A stretch of 64,000 bases of DNA, taken from positions 24,592,948-24,656,947 of the forward strand of contig NC_041007.1 in NCBI RefSeq assembly GCF_004193775.1. The letters are read 5' to 3'. The translations under genes were made by a program, and so were the position numbers. Numbering within the stretch: position 1 is the stretch's first letter; the number at the start of each line of letters is the position of its first letter. A model generated the notes under the pieces. It searched no databases. It was not told the origin of the DNA and was given only the letters and a program-made list of their open reading frames with translations. Positions 45,209 through 56,850 of the stretch are shown here, piece by piece. This DNA comes from Glycine soja (taxonomy: Eukaryota; Streptophyta; Magnoliopsida; Fabales; Fabaceae).

Positions 45209-45244
45209 GCTCGCCTGGGCGAGCTAAGCTCGCCTGGGCGAGCT
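45209..45244. repeat. 19-bp palindromic minisatellite, two copies
   Basis: CTCGCCTGGGCGAGCTAAG then CTCGCCTGGGCGAGCT, about 28 bp upstream of the TATA box. Confidence 0.95.
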
Positions 45245-45271
45245 GGGCGGCAACCACCTCCCCTATTTTGC

Positions 45272-45279
45272 TATAAATA
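45272..45279 (+). promoter_or_regulatory. TATA box in Element 2 5' LTR
   Basis: TATAAATA inside the inverted repeat CCCCTATTT...AAATAGGGG. Same arrangement at 43384 and 60432. Confidence 0.75.
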
Positions 45280-46710
45280 GGGGAGGAAGTGAAGAAGAAA
45301 AGGGTTCAGCCCCTTTGGCACTTCTCTCTCTTTCGAATTTGCTTGGAAAAATTGTTTCCGTGAAGAAAATCTAAGCCGAGGCGCTTCCGAAACGTTTCCG
45401 TAACGTTTTCCGTGAGGAATTTCGCAAAGGTTTCAACCGTTCTTCGACGTTCTTCATTCGTTCTTCATCGTTCTTCGATCTTCAACGGGTAAGTACCTCG
45501 AACCAAGCTTTTCGATTCATTCTATGTACCCGTAGTGGTCCACATTGTGTTTCGTGCATTTTTATTTTCGTTTTGTTTACTTTTTATACCCCCTGTTGAC
45601 GTGCTTAAGCCATTTTACTTAAGTCATTTCTCGCTTAACTTAAAAATAAAATCAATTTCCACCGAACGTTTGAATTGTATTATCCGTTAACTTCGGTTTA
45701 AATGAATTCCGACCGTTCGGTCGTGCCGTAACCACGTTGGAAATCAAAAAGAGGTCAAAAAATAAATATAATAATCAAAAAATATTTTTTTTAGTAAAGT
45801 AAAGCGAAAAATCAATCGGACGTTTTCTCTTTGGGATTTCTCATTCTTAATCGAATTGACTAATAACTAAAGTGAAATTAAGGCTAAAATCAACTCGCCT
45901 AGTCAAGCTCGTCCACAAAAATAGGCTTTTGAAGTTTGTCATTTCAATTTCTCACTAAGTAAAAATGGATCATTTTTAAGGTCCAACGCCTTAAAATGAT
46001 CACCACTTAAGCAAAAAAAAGAATCACTTGACAAAAAGCAAGAACTACGTAGGTCTGAGTTCCTCATTGAGGATACGTAGGAGCAAAAGCCCCGCTTTTG
46101 TCGACCACCCCAAGAGATCGTTAATGGTCCAATGCCTTAACGTTTCTCTCCTTTCAAAAACAAGAGGTCGTTAATGGTCCAACGCCTTAACGTTTCTCTC
46201 CTTTCAAAATCAAAAGACCGTTTAATGGTCCAACACCTTAAATGACCTTTTGTTCAATAAAAACATATTTCACAAAAAAAAGACAAAAATAACTTAACCA
46301 AACACTTTCTTCCGAAAGAACTACGTAGGTCTGATTTCCTCATCGCAAAATTGAGGAATACGTAGGAGCAAAGGGAAACACCCTTGTCGACCACAAAAAG
46401 AAAAAAATATAAAAAGGGTATAAAGGATATAGAGACATAAAAAGGGAACATAAAAAATCAAAGTCATGTTTGCACATTCGATTAAAGGCTGTCGTCCCTT
46501 GGGACGGACGTGTGGGGTGCTAATACCTTCCCCGTGCGTAAATACAACTCCCGAACCTTTCACTTAAAAGTTCGTAGATCGTGTCTTTTCCGGTTTTTCC
46601 GACGTTTTCCTCAAATAAACGTTGGTGACGACTCCGCGCGTATTCCTTTCGTGGAACACGCATCCCGCGAGTCACGCGTCGCCCTCCCGCCGAAGGGTAG
46701 GTTGCGACAG

Positions 46711-46730
46711 TTGGCGACTCCACTGGGGAC
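46711..46730 (+). promoter_or_regulatory. Primer binding site of Element 2
   Basis: TTGGCGACTCCACTGGGGAC, one base after the LTR end, tRNA-Arg type. Confidence 0.9.
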
Positions 46731-47575
46731 TGTTTTTAGAGAGTTAGGCCATTTAATTTTGTGCAATGTTTTACCGTGACTTACCCCTTTTGTTGGTTTC
46801 CTTTCATTATGTTCTTGTGTATATAAACTCTTTGTGGCTTTTAGTGCGTTTTTAAAATGTATGCATGAAGTAAATATTTATTCATTTGATGCACACAAAC
46901 ACCAACACTATTTGCACACACTGTGAGTGAAAAAGGGCCCTATACCCGGGTTCATGGGAGCATAAGGAGTGGAGGTGAATCTGTGATCATGCTAGGTCTC
47001 CGACTTGCTTGATTACAGTGAACCCTCATCTAGAGTTTTTCTCTTTGAAAACATATTGTTGCTAGTAGTCCCTACTGCTGCAGTATGTTCTTCGAAGGGG
47101 ATGATACCTCTAGAAGCCATCAAGAGAGATATGACTACCTTGGGGGTTATTACTAAAAGCCTAGTTAGCTCTCTCCCTTATAGGTCCCTTAAATAGGGGC
47201 ACGGAGCAAACACACTGCGTGCCACTTTTCACACTGCCATGCATAAGTATCATATACCCTTTTGCTTATATTTTGTTTGTGAATATTGTCGTACTATGTA
47301 CATCCCCGTGTTGTGCCTTTCGCATATGCATCATGCGTGGGTTTCTTCTTTGATCCCCCTCACTTTAGCAAACCGACGGAGGGTTCGTGTTGCCTTCTTA
47401 AAAACATACGTTGGGTGCCATGCTTGCCCAAACGTTGTATCCAAGAAGGAAACAATTTCTCGGGCTCCCGTATTCGTAAATTGCATCTGTGTCATATGCA
47501 TTTCTTCATGCATTCCACCCATGATAGATGTTGGAGTTTTGATTCGCACTAGATTTTATTTCACTTTAGTAAAAC
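46731..47575 (+). other. 5' leader of Element 2
   Basis: Colinear with the leaders of Element 1 and the host element. No gene; the open stretch at 47005-47196 begins at a TTG, has no ATG and changes amino acids freely between copies. Confidence 0.7.
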
Positions 47576-49363
47576 ATGGGATCGAGTCAAAAGCCTTCGC
47601 TTAAAAAGAGGTTCTATCAAGTCAAAATCAAGAGCTTAGAGGTCACTAGTTTACGAGAGTTGGGGCAATTAATGGGTCAACTTCAACGGCAAGCCTTCTG
47701 CAAAGCCTACGGTAAGATTTGGGACCTAGCTAGGGTAGAAGTCTCCATGGAACCAATTGCATCCCTTTCCCAGTATTATGACCAGCCCCTAAGGTGCTTC
47801 ACATTCGAGGACTTCCAGCTAGTGCCGACTGTGAAAGAGTTTGAAGAAATCCTGGGATGCCCACTGGGAGGAAGGAAGCCATATCTTTTCTCTAGGTTCT
47901 ATCCTTCCACGACAAGAGTTGCCAAGGTAGTGAAAATCTCAGCACAAGAGTTGGACCGTGTAAAGCAAAACAAGAATGGGGTAGTCGGAGTACCAAGGAA
48001 GTGTTTGGAGGAAAGGGCAAAGGCCTTGGCAAATCAAGGCGAATGGGCTTTCTTTTATTGACATCTTGGCGCTTTTGATCTTTGGAGTTGTCCTCTTTCC
48101 GAATATGGAAGGGTTAGTGGACCTAGCAGCGATTGACGCTTTCCTCGCCTTTCATTATGGCAAGGAAAGCCCGGTCATCGCCATTTTGGCCATGTATGAC
48201 ACGTTCGACCGGGGATGTGAAAAGAGCAGCGCAAGAATTGATTGTTGTGCACTGGCTCTCTATGTGTGGCTGGTTTCACATCTTTTTCTCCAAGAAGGTA
48301 GGCCCGTCTATCCGCTACAAGGTCACCGCTCATGCGTCGAAAAAGGAAAGGCGAATTGGGACTAACTCTTGGCTAGCATGGAGGGGCGTCTGTTAATTGG
48401 TTCCCTCGCTAGAAGGAAGGAAGAATCAGGATTCTATCTTCATGCGAAGGATGTCCCATGAGAGGAGTGCCATCAGACGAAAGCATCACGCCTTTCATCG
48501 CTCGGGGTTTCAGTGACCACAAACGCGAGGGTACTCCAAGGAGTTCGCAAGGCATGGGATGCGGCGTGAAGAAAGGACAGAGAGCTTAGGGGAAGCAGTA
48601 ATGGGATCATCGGCGGCTATCATAAGTGGCTGAGAGTCCGAACACAAGGATTGGATTGGCTCTCAAATCTAAAGACTGTGAGAGACGATGAGGTTAAAGA
48701 AAGTGATGAGGTACAAGCCCTAAAGGCAGAGCTTGAAAGAGCCTGGGTAGTCGAAGAGAAGTTCAAGTCCATAGCCATCAAAGTCTGAAAAGAGTATGAT
48801 GAACTAAGGGATGTCAATATGGCCACCGATGAAGCCTTGGAATGAGAAACCAAGAAGGCCCGAAAGGAAGAACACGACCAAAACAAGTTTTGAGGGGCTT
48901 TATAGGGCAGCAATAGTAAGCTCAAGCTCCGAAGAGGTGAAAGGAATCATCACGGGTCAAAGGCATGATCTTGAAGGACGAGCTAAAGGCTTGCCTTAGG
49001 TCGAAAAGAAATTTGTCCCAACAGCTAAGCGAGACTGAAGGGAATATGTGGGCCATCATCGATGACTGCAAAGAGAAGCTAAATCTAGCGGCGACTCACG
49101 AGCAAAGGCTAGAGGATGAGTACGCCAAGATATCAGCAGAAAGGGAAGCAAGGGAAAGGGTAATTGATTCGTTGCACCAAGAGGCAACAATGAGGATGGA
49201 CCGATTTGCTCTTACTTTGAACAGGAGTCAAGAACTTCCCCGATTGCTAGCCAAGGCCAAAGCAATGGCGGACACCTACTCCGCCCCCGAGGAGATCCAC
49301 GGACTTCTCAGCTATTGTCAGCATATGATAGACTTAATGGACCATATGATTAGAAACCGCTAG
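47576..49363 (+). pseudogene. ORF1 of Element 2, broken
   Basis: Starts MGSSQKPSLKKRFYQVKIKS. Same blocks as in the host ORF1. An extra T in a homopolymer near 48055 shifts the frame. A TAA at 48363-48365 stands at the very codon where the host element has TAG. A deletion follows KDVP near 48460. Stops at 48567, 48786, 48891 and 48903 are shared with Element 1; the TGA at 48843 is private. The last 132 codons (48965-49363), a coiled-coil ending HMIDLMDHMIRNR, are open. Confidence 0.8.
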
Positions 49364-50530
49364 GAAGTTTGTATTGTCGCTCAGATCTTGACTAGTTATA
49401 ACTTTTTGAATAAGATGAGTTTATCCCACGTTTTTACTCCAAAAATCAGTGCGAATCGAGTCACTCCCGCATTTTATCTCTAGCATGCATTGTATGTTGG
49501 TCTCGTCCTTTGTCACGGGAAGCCGGAAGGTCCATATCACCTTCTTAATTGTACAGATGGGGCACTGCGCCCCCAAAGGCGCAAGTAAGAAGAGATAATT
49601 TTCCGGGCTCTCGTATCCGTAAAAAGCATTCATATCATGCATCGCATAAGCATCTCTTCATAACATCGTAATGAACATATCGTTCCTGCTTTTGTCCGTT
49701 ATCATATTCCAACCTCACATTTTGCATGAGTCATGGCATCATCATGCATATGCATTCAACAAACTTTTTGATCTACAAAATTGCATACCATTTGTTTTCA
49801 TGTTTGCTCATCCTTGCGTTTTCCTCTACAAAAAAAAAAAAACATAAAAGGGGAAGCGTGAAACTTCACACTACATTCTTAGTTGCACGTGTTAGGCACC
49901 ATGAGCCAACCATGTTGGGATCATAAACCCATTTCTAAAAAAGAAAAAACACACAACAACAAAACAAAATAATTGAACATGGTACCTAATGCATGGTTAA
50001 CTAGGAAATGGTGTTTCTTCGGGCATCTCAATTTCATAATTACATTTTCCATGCATAGCTTAAAGTATGCCCGAGTCATTCATCCCTATGAGACGTTGTT
50101 GAAGTATTGGCGATCAGAATTGCCATTCCTTGGATTATAGGGTTGAACCAAGCTCATGCTTTTACAAAAATGTTCATCAAGTCAAGTTGAAATATGGAAG
50201 TAACCGTCTTGCAAAATTGGGGCAAAAGATGAATCGAGTCACATCACTGCTTCGTCTACTGCCAAACATATTTAGGATTGTTGATGTCCTTGTTACTTCC
50301 AATTTCACCTTGACAAAGATTTCATGGACCATGTTGAAAATCTAAATTGATTCAACCCCATATCCTGCATAAAAATTCGCAATACTTCAACTGTACATCA
50401 TTCGCATACATCCATGCTTTTCATTGGTTGCATTGCTCATTGCATTCTTTCCTTGAAAAATAAAATAAAATAAAATGAACTTTATCATTGTTATAAAAAA
50501 GAAAAGGACACAATTTACGGCGCCCTTATC
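49364..50530 (+). other. Spacer between ORF1 and gag, Element 2
   Basis: About 1.17 kb, no gene. The first ~130 bp match the host element's short spacer up to GCATGCATT; the remainder is specific to the non-autonomous type. Confidence 0.6.
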
Positions 50531-50553
50531 GAACTCGTGCTAGAGCTAGAGTA

Positions 50554-52224
50554 ATGGGTGAAGCAGAGGAGGTGCAAGAGAAGATGAAGGCTGACATGGA
50601 GGCCATGAAAGAGCAAATGGCCACAATGATGGAGGCCATAATGAGCATGAAGAAGATAATGGAAGCCAATGAGGTTATAGTTGCCGCTACTAGCGCTGTC
50701 GCTAAGGTGAACCCGATGCTCCCATCTGGCCTCAAGCAAATGAATCATCCAACCTCAAATATGGTAGGCAAAGATTTGGGAAGTACGGATGACCCCATGA
50801 TGTGCAAATTCAAAACAAGCACGCCTTCCCGCCCTATGGCTTGCCTCCCAAACTATACACCACCCAATGTGGCGTACATTCCCAATGGGGATGTCAATAA
50901 CTCCACTCCCATACTCATTAAGAGCCAACAACCTCAATCTGATCATGCACATGTCTCTCGACCCATGGAGGAGACACATGAAATTCCCCACCATGATCTA
51001 GCCAACTTTGAGCCTTGCCTCGGATATGCCGCTGAAAGGCAAGCAATTGGTGGTATACCCCTGCAAAACACTTTGGAGGGCCCTCAGTATCATCCACAAC
51101 CACAACCCTCACGTTCCACAGCGGTTAAAAACCCTCATAACTATGGCAGGAATGGGAAAGTTGGATCATCTAGAGGAAAGGCTCAAGGCCATTGAAGGAG
51201 GTGAAGATTATGCCTTTGCTAACCTAAAAGAGTTGTTCCTAGAACCCAATATCATCACCCCTCCCAAGTTCAAAGTGTTGGACTTTGACAAGTACAAGGG
51301 GACTCTACTTGTCCCAAGAACCATCTAAAGATGTATTGTCAGAAGATGGGGGAATACGCAAAAGATGAGGAATTGCTGATACATTCCTTCCAACAAAGTC
51401 TTACTCGGGTAGCTGTTACCTGGTACACTAACTTGGAACCTTCCCGAGTCCATTTTAGGAAGGACCTAATGGTTGCCTTTGTTAGGCAGTATCAGTACAA
51501 TTTTGATATGGTTCCGGATAGGATGCAACTACAGAACATGTGCAAAAAGGGAGACGATAATCGTGATGGTAGACACATTATCGGTACTCTACTATGAAAA
51601 GATGGTGGGCTACGCACCCTCAAAGCTTTGCGGATTTGGTCTTCGCCAGTGAAAGGATCGATGTGGGACCAAAAAGAGGCAAATTTGATCATCCTACTAG
51701 GACGACTGAGAAAATTGGGGCAAATGAAGAGGGTGAGAAAGAGGGAGAAACCCATGCTGTGACTGCCATTCCTATACGGCCAAGTTTCCCACCAACCCAA
51801 CAATGTCATTACTCAGCCAATAACAAACCTCCTCCTTACCCACCACCCAGTTATCCACAAAGGCCATCCCTAAATCAACCACAAAGCTTGTCTACCGCAC
51901 TTCCAATGACGAAGACCACCTTTAGCAAAACCAAAAACACCAACCAAGAAATGAATTTTGCAGCGAGAAAGCCTGTAGAATTCACCCCAATTCCAGTGTC
52001 CTATGCTGACTTGCTCCCATACCTACTTGATAATTCAATGGTAGCCATAACCCTAGCCAAGGTTCATCAACCTCCATTTCTCTGAGAATACGACTCAAAA
52101 CGCAACGTGTGCTTGTCACGGAGAAGCCCCGGGGCGTTCCATTGAGCATTGTAGGGCTCTGAAGCGTAAGGTGCAAGGTTTAATTGATGCGGGCTGGCTG
52201 AAATTTGAGGAGAATCGCGTGTAA
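50554..52224 (+). pseudogene. Gag of Element 2, broken
   Basis: MGEAEEVQEKMKADMEAMKE coiled-coil start; Pro/His-rich middle; frameshift near 51130 (shared with Element 1) before the core LDHLEERLKAIEGGEDYAFA; another near 51310; core continues MYCQKMGEYAKDEELLIHSF to MVPDRMQLQNMCKK, then a private ~80-bp deletion near 51553; the end SIEHCRALKRKVQGLIDAGW stops at 52224. In-frame basic text RRPYRTRARARV precedes the ATG, as in Element 1 and (similarly) the host copy. Confidence 0.8.
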
Positions 52225-52705
52225 ATCCTGACATTGACAAGAGATGCCACACATGGGGCAATTTTGAAGGCTGTTGTTAGGTGTCTCTAATGACTCATCA
52301 GGATTTCCAAGTTTATGCCATTATTGTAAACCACAGTTACAATGTTAAATGAAATGGATAAAGTTGATATCTTTGTCCCTCATCCTCTCACAAACGCATG
52401 TTTGCTTATTCAACTTTCACCGGAATGTGGGTGCAAGCCATTGGTCTGTTTGCTCAAGCGACCTGCGCTCCTGAGTGTTGACTTCTAAGACTATTCAATC
52501 AGAGATTACTCGTCTTGCACGTTGGTGGGGGTGCCGTGAAACAACGAGCAAAGTTCAAAACAAATAAGTTTCAAAACAAAAAAATAAGTTTCAAAATAAA
52601 AAAATAAAAAGGGCATTTAATTGACTGTGTTTTCAAGTAAAAATATAGACGTTCATGTGACCTCATTTTGTCTTTTTAGAGAGAAGTGAGTTATCAAGAA
52701 TAGGA
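52225..52705 (+). other. Post-gag remnant, Element 2
   Basis: Shared with 20516-20993. A different frame right after the gag stop reads VNPDIDKRCHTWGNFEGCC, so the gag stop itself may result from a frameshift. No protease or RT motif. Confidence 0.45.
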
Positions 52706-53555
52706 TGTTGGACAAATGGCCTCAGTTACCTTAAGAAGAAGAGGGGATTGAATTAAGATACGAATATTATTCCCCAATTAAACTTTCACTCTCTCTTTTC
52801 GGATTAACAATGCACATAGGGACAACCCTTCCCTCGTGTTCAAGAATCCTCTACAACAAGAGACCCACGGTCTCTTAATCCCTTTTCAGAAATAAGAAGA
52901 AGAGAAGAAGAGATCTCTCTTAAAAGAGATAGCTTGTACAATGAAGATCAATCAAAATTCCTTATTAAATATGCAAGTGGTTGACCAAGGAATCTTTTGA
53001 GAGGATAAAACATTTTAGTTCAGAAAAACTCTTAATCTTTTAAGAGGATAAAACTTTTTGGGCAATGAAAACTCCCTTTAAGTTTGTGTTCCCAAGTCAC
53101 CTTTGATGGTCATTCATAAAAATTTGAATAGGTGTGACTCTTGGGAATTATATTCTGAAAATCCCCTCTAGTAATCAATTACAAGACTTGTGTAATCGAT
53201 TACAGGTTTTAAAAATTTGAATTAAAACATTTTCAACTGCTAGTAATCGATTACCAGAGAGCAAATCTCAATTTGAAATGATAGAATTCTTTGGTCAAAC
53301 CTTTTGTTTGTTTGGAAACTTCTTCCTAAGATTCTAGAGATCAACTTGATCATATATCTTGATTTTCTTGGATTCTTGTCTTGAATAAAACTTAGAAGCA
53401 CTTGATCCTTTGGCATCATCAAGACATCTTGCTTCTGCATAGGAGTCATTTGACTTAATCCATCAATTGAAAAAAATTCTTCAACTATTTCTCGTCCTTG
53501 GAAAATTCTTTTTGAAAAAATCAACTACTTCTTTCATTCTTCCTCACTACAAGGT
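52706..53555 (+). repeat. Captured TGTTGGACAAATGG-type LTR fragment, Element 2
   Basis: Begins TGTTGGACAAATGGCCTCAG. Contains three AATCGATTAC-type palindromes (near 53168, 53193, 53242). The same insert sits at the same place in Element 1. Confidence 0.75.
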
Positions 53556-53564
53556 TGTGAAAAC

Positions 53565-53800
53565 AAGACAACAATTGGTACCTCTAAGCCCTACACTAGG
53601 GCAGCGAAAGGCACCATGCAAAAACCTCAAGCGAACCTAGGGGCAGATTAGAAGTTCTCACCCAATAGGTTCCCAGCTACAAGGTCATGACGAAAGATAA
53701 CAATTGGTACCTCAAAGCCTTACACTGTGGCAATGAGGGGCACCGTGCATGAGCCTCAAGTGAACATAGGGGCCGATCAAAAGTTCTCACCCATCGATGT
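53565..53800. repeat. Tandem duplication of ~130 bp in Element 2
   Basis: Two copies starting ACAATTGGTACCTC and ending AGTTCTCACCCA, about 130 bp apart. Element 1 has one copy, so this is a private duplication. Confidence 0.8.
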
Positions 53801-54276
53801 TTTCAACAAAAAAGGGGGACAAACCCTAGGATTTCAATGGATTGATTAAACATCAAACGACTCCATTTCCGTCACTCCAAAATGGTCAAATGACTAAATC
53901 AAACAAAACACACACTCTGAGGGAGTTCTCGGAGAGATTTGCAAAAGATAGGATAAGGTTGCATGGACTATCACCTCTTTCAAAAGGACAGTCAATTTGT
54001 GTTTTCCAAAAAAAATCAAATCAAAATCAAAATCACAAAATAGGGAAAGAATGTCATGAACATTGTACAATTTTCCATAACATTGCATTATTGCATACAA
54101 GGCCTGCATTTACTGCATTTCAAGATCAAGGTTGCACACATTTGCATCCCCAAAAAAATCATCGTGTTCATATTAGGTAATAAGTGAATAGATGAGAGGC
54201 CCTCTCAAAGAGTCAACCTCTTGCTTTCTTGTAAGGTTAAAGTCCTTTGGTACTTATACCTATTGGCTCGCCTTCA

Positions 54277-55733
54277 GAGGACTGCATGTCCTCACCTTCA
54301 GAGGGCTACACGCCCTCGCCATCAGAGGACTGCATGTCCTCACCTTCAGAGGGCTACACGCCCTCGCCATCAGAGGACTGCATGTCCTCACCTTCAGAGG
54401 GCTACACGCCCTCGCCATCAGAGGACTGCATGTCCTCACCTTCAGAGGACTGCATGTCCTCACCTTCGTAGGGCTACACGCCCTCACCTTTAGAGGACCA
54501 CACGTCCTCACCTTCAGAGGGCTACACGCCCTCGCCATCAGAGGACTGCATGTCCTCACCTTTAGAGGGCTACACGCCCTCGCCATCAGAGGACTGCATG
54601 TCCTCACCTTCAGAGGGCTACACGCCCTCGCCATCAGAGGACTGCATGTCCTCACCTTCAGAGGGCTACACGCCCTCGCCATTAGAGGACTGCATGTCCT
54701 CACCTTCGTAGGGCTACACGCCCTCACTTTCAGAGGACTGCATGTCCTCACCTTCAGAGGGCTACACGCCCACGCCATCAGAGGACTGCGTGTCCTCACC
54801 TTCAGAGGGCTACACGCCCTCGCCATCAGAGGACTGCATGTCCTCACCTTCAGAGGGTTACACGCCCTCGCCATCAGAGGACTGCACGCCCTCACCTTGA
54901 GAGGACTACACGTCCTCGCCAACGTAGGGCTACACGCCCTCACCTTTAGAGGACTACACGTTCTCGCCAACAGAGGGCTGCACGCCCTCACCTTTAGAGG
55001 ACTACACATCCTCGCCTTCAGAGGACTCCACGTCCTCACCTTGAGAGGACTACACGTCCTCGCCTTGAGAGGACTACACGTCCTCGCCTTGAGAGGACTA
55101 CATGTCCTCACCATCAGAGGGCTGCACGCCCTCACCTCCAGAGGACTACACGTCCTCGCCTTGAGAGGGCTACTCGCCCTCGCCTTGGGTACTAGTTACC
55201 CTCACCTTCAGAGGACTACATGTCCTCACCTTCGTAGGGCTACATGCCCTCACCTTGAGAGGACTATACATCCTCGCCTTGAGAGGACTACATGTCCTCA
55301 CCATCAGAGGGCTGCACGCCCTCACCTCCAGAGGACTACACGTCCTCGCCTTGAGAAGACTACGTGTCCTCACCATCAGAGGGCTGCACGCCCTCACCTC
55401 CAGAGGACTACACGTCCTCGCCTTGAGAGGGCTACTCGCCCTCGCCTTGGGTACTAGTTACCCTCACCTTCAAAGGACTACATGTCCTCACCTTTGTAGG
55501 GCTACACGCCCTCACCTTTAGAGGACTACACGTCCTCGCCAACAGAGGGCTACACGCCTTCACCTTTAGAGGACTACACGTCCTCGCCAACAGAGGGCTG
55601 CACGCCCTCACCTTGAGAGGACTACACGCCCTCACCTCCAGAGGACTATACATCCTCGCCTTGAGAGGGTTGCACGCCCTCACCTTTTGTGGGCTACGTG
55701 TCCTCATTTTCAGTGTGCTCCACATCCGCACCT
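54277..55733. repeat. 24-bp stem-loop array in Element 2
   Basis: About 60 units. GAGGACTACACGTCCTC and GAGGGCTACACGCCCTC are the two main stems (6 bp, 5-nt loop, then a CACCTTCA- or GCCATCA-like linker). GGGTACTAGTTACCC (55187 and 55449) is a third stem. A 421-codon open frame and long frames in other phases come from the 24-nt period. Confidence 0.95.
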
Positions 55734-55789
55734 TAAGAGAATTTAAGGTCCTCTATCCTTAAATGCTTAACCAAGACTTGCACTCCCGG

Positions 55790-56660
55790 TTAAGGGACCA
55801 GTAGTTTCCTTTTAACGGTTCCTGGGCCACCCCCTGATATTGGAGGATAGCCAACTGTGCGAGCACAACCAGAGAGGGAGGCTATCACACAGCTACTATG
55901 CATACCGGGGCAAGATTTCACCCGTGCCGCTGCAAAGAGACGAGTGCAGATCATGCGCACCAACATGACCACTCTTACACAAATATAGATGACATTGCTA
56001 CTTAGCAACATTCTGCCCAGCGACCGCAATGCCAATCTCCCCCTACAAAAGTATCAGTTGGTCTGTGTCGTCCCGACATGGGTAAGTATGCATATGGTTC
56101 AACTGATTTTTGATACCATCTATTGTTTGCAGGGATCGCACCCACAAAGACACCCAGTGGACCTGAAGAAGTCCAACAGGGCCCTGGGGTTTCCAGCTCT
56201 GGTTACGGGCCTCTGTCGGCCCTACAGGGCACCCGTTCCCCCCAACAAGTTCATGTCGTCGTGGCATAGGTAAGTATGCACCTCCCCCAACTGATTTCTG
56301 ATGTCATCTATTGTTTGCAGGGATTGTGCCCGCAAGACACCTAGTGGACCCGAAGAAGGCCAACAGGGTCTTGGAGTTGCCAGCTCTAAATACGGGTCTC
56401 TGTCAGTTCTAGGGAGTGCCTGTCGCCCCCAGTAAGGTCATCAGGTCCCCCCTACCAATCGAGCTTTCATCAAGAAGTTCTGCGTCTCCAGGCAGGCGCA
56501 GGGCGAAACACCACAGCAGCCTGGCGATGGCCGGTAGCGGGCAATAGACACACCGCCACCACCTCTAGAGTTCACCTCAGCTCATCCATAAAAAGGTTAG
56601 AGTGTTGCCTACGACACATGGCCGACCAATAGGCGACCAAGTCCAAAGCCAAAGGTAAGC
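55790..56660 (+). pseudogene. Captured plant-transposon-protein fragment, Element 2
   Basis: Contains LLSNILPSDRNANLPLQKYQ, VVPTWVSMHMVQLIFDTIY, ALGFPALVTGLCRPYRAPVP and, after shifts, SPGRRRAKHHSSL-type text. Equivalent to 17000-17710. A 188-bp tandem duplication lies inside it: GTAAGTATGCA at 56082 and 56270, TTTGCAG ending at 56132 and 56320. Identity as a Transposase_32-like protein is from memory. Confidence 0.5.
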
Positions 56661-56850
56661 AAAGTACTAGGTCAGTGACCGACAAGTCATAAGGCGTCCA
56701 GCTCAAGACGTTAAAGAAGCGCTACTAGGAGGCAACCTAGTACCTTTTAAATTTCTGCCTGCTATTTGATCACTTTTTATAGTAGGACGCACCTAGTTGC
56801 TCATGATCCTGGGAATTTAAATAAAACAAGCGCAAGCTCGGAAGGTAGTC

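Larger units (their letters stand above)
44757..46709 (+). repeat. Element 2 5' LTR
   Basis: 1,953 bp, long LTR class. Holds two copies of the 19-bp palindromic unit (45209-45244), TATAAATA, three TAATGGTCCAACGCC-type repeats (46115-46260) and two TACGTAGG modules (46026, 46321). Confidence 0.95.

Noticed and set aside
47005..47196. Conserved 62-codon open stretch in the leader of all three Ogre-like copies
   Set aside because: No ATG, a stop just upstream, and most differences between copies change the amino acid. High nucleotide identity of the leader is enough to explain it.
54192..55457. 421-codon ORF of repeating FRGLHVLTFRGLHALAIR-type units
   Set aside because: It lies wholly in the 24-bp array. 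A 24-nt period keeps several frames open on both strands, and it has no homologous intact frame in Element 1. DNA/RNA structure explains it better than a protein.
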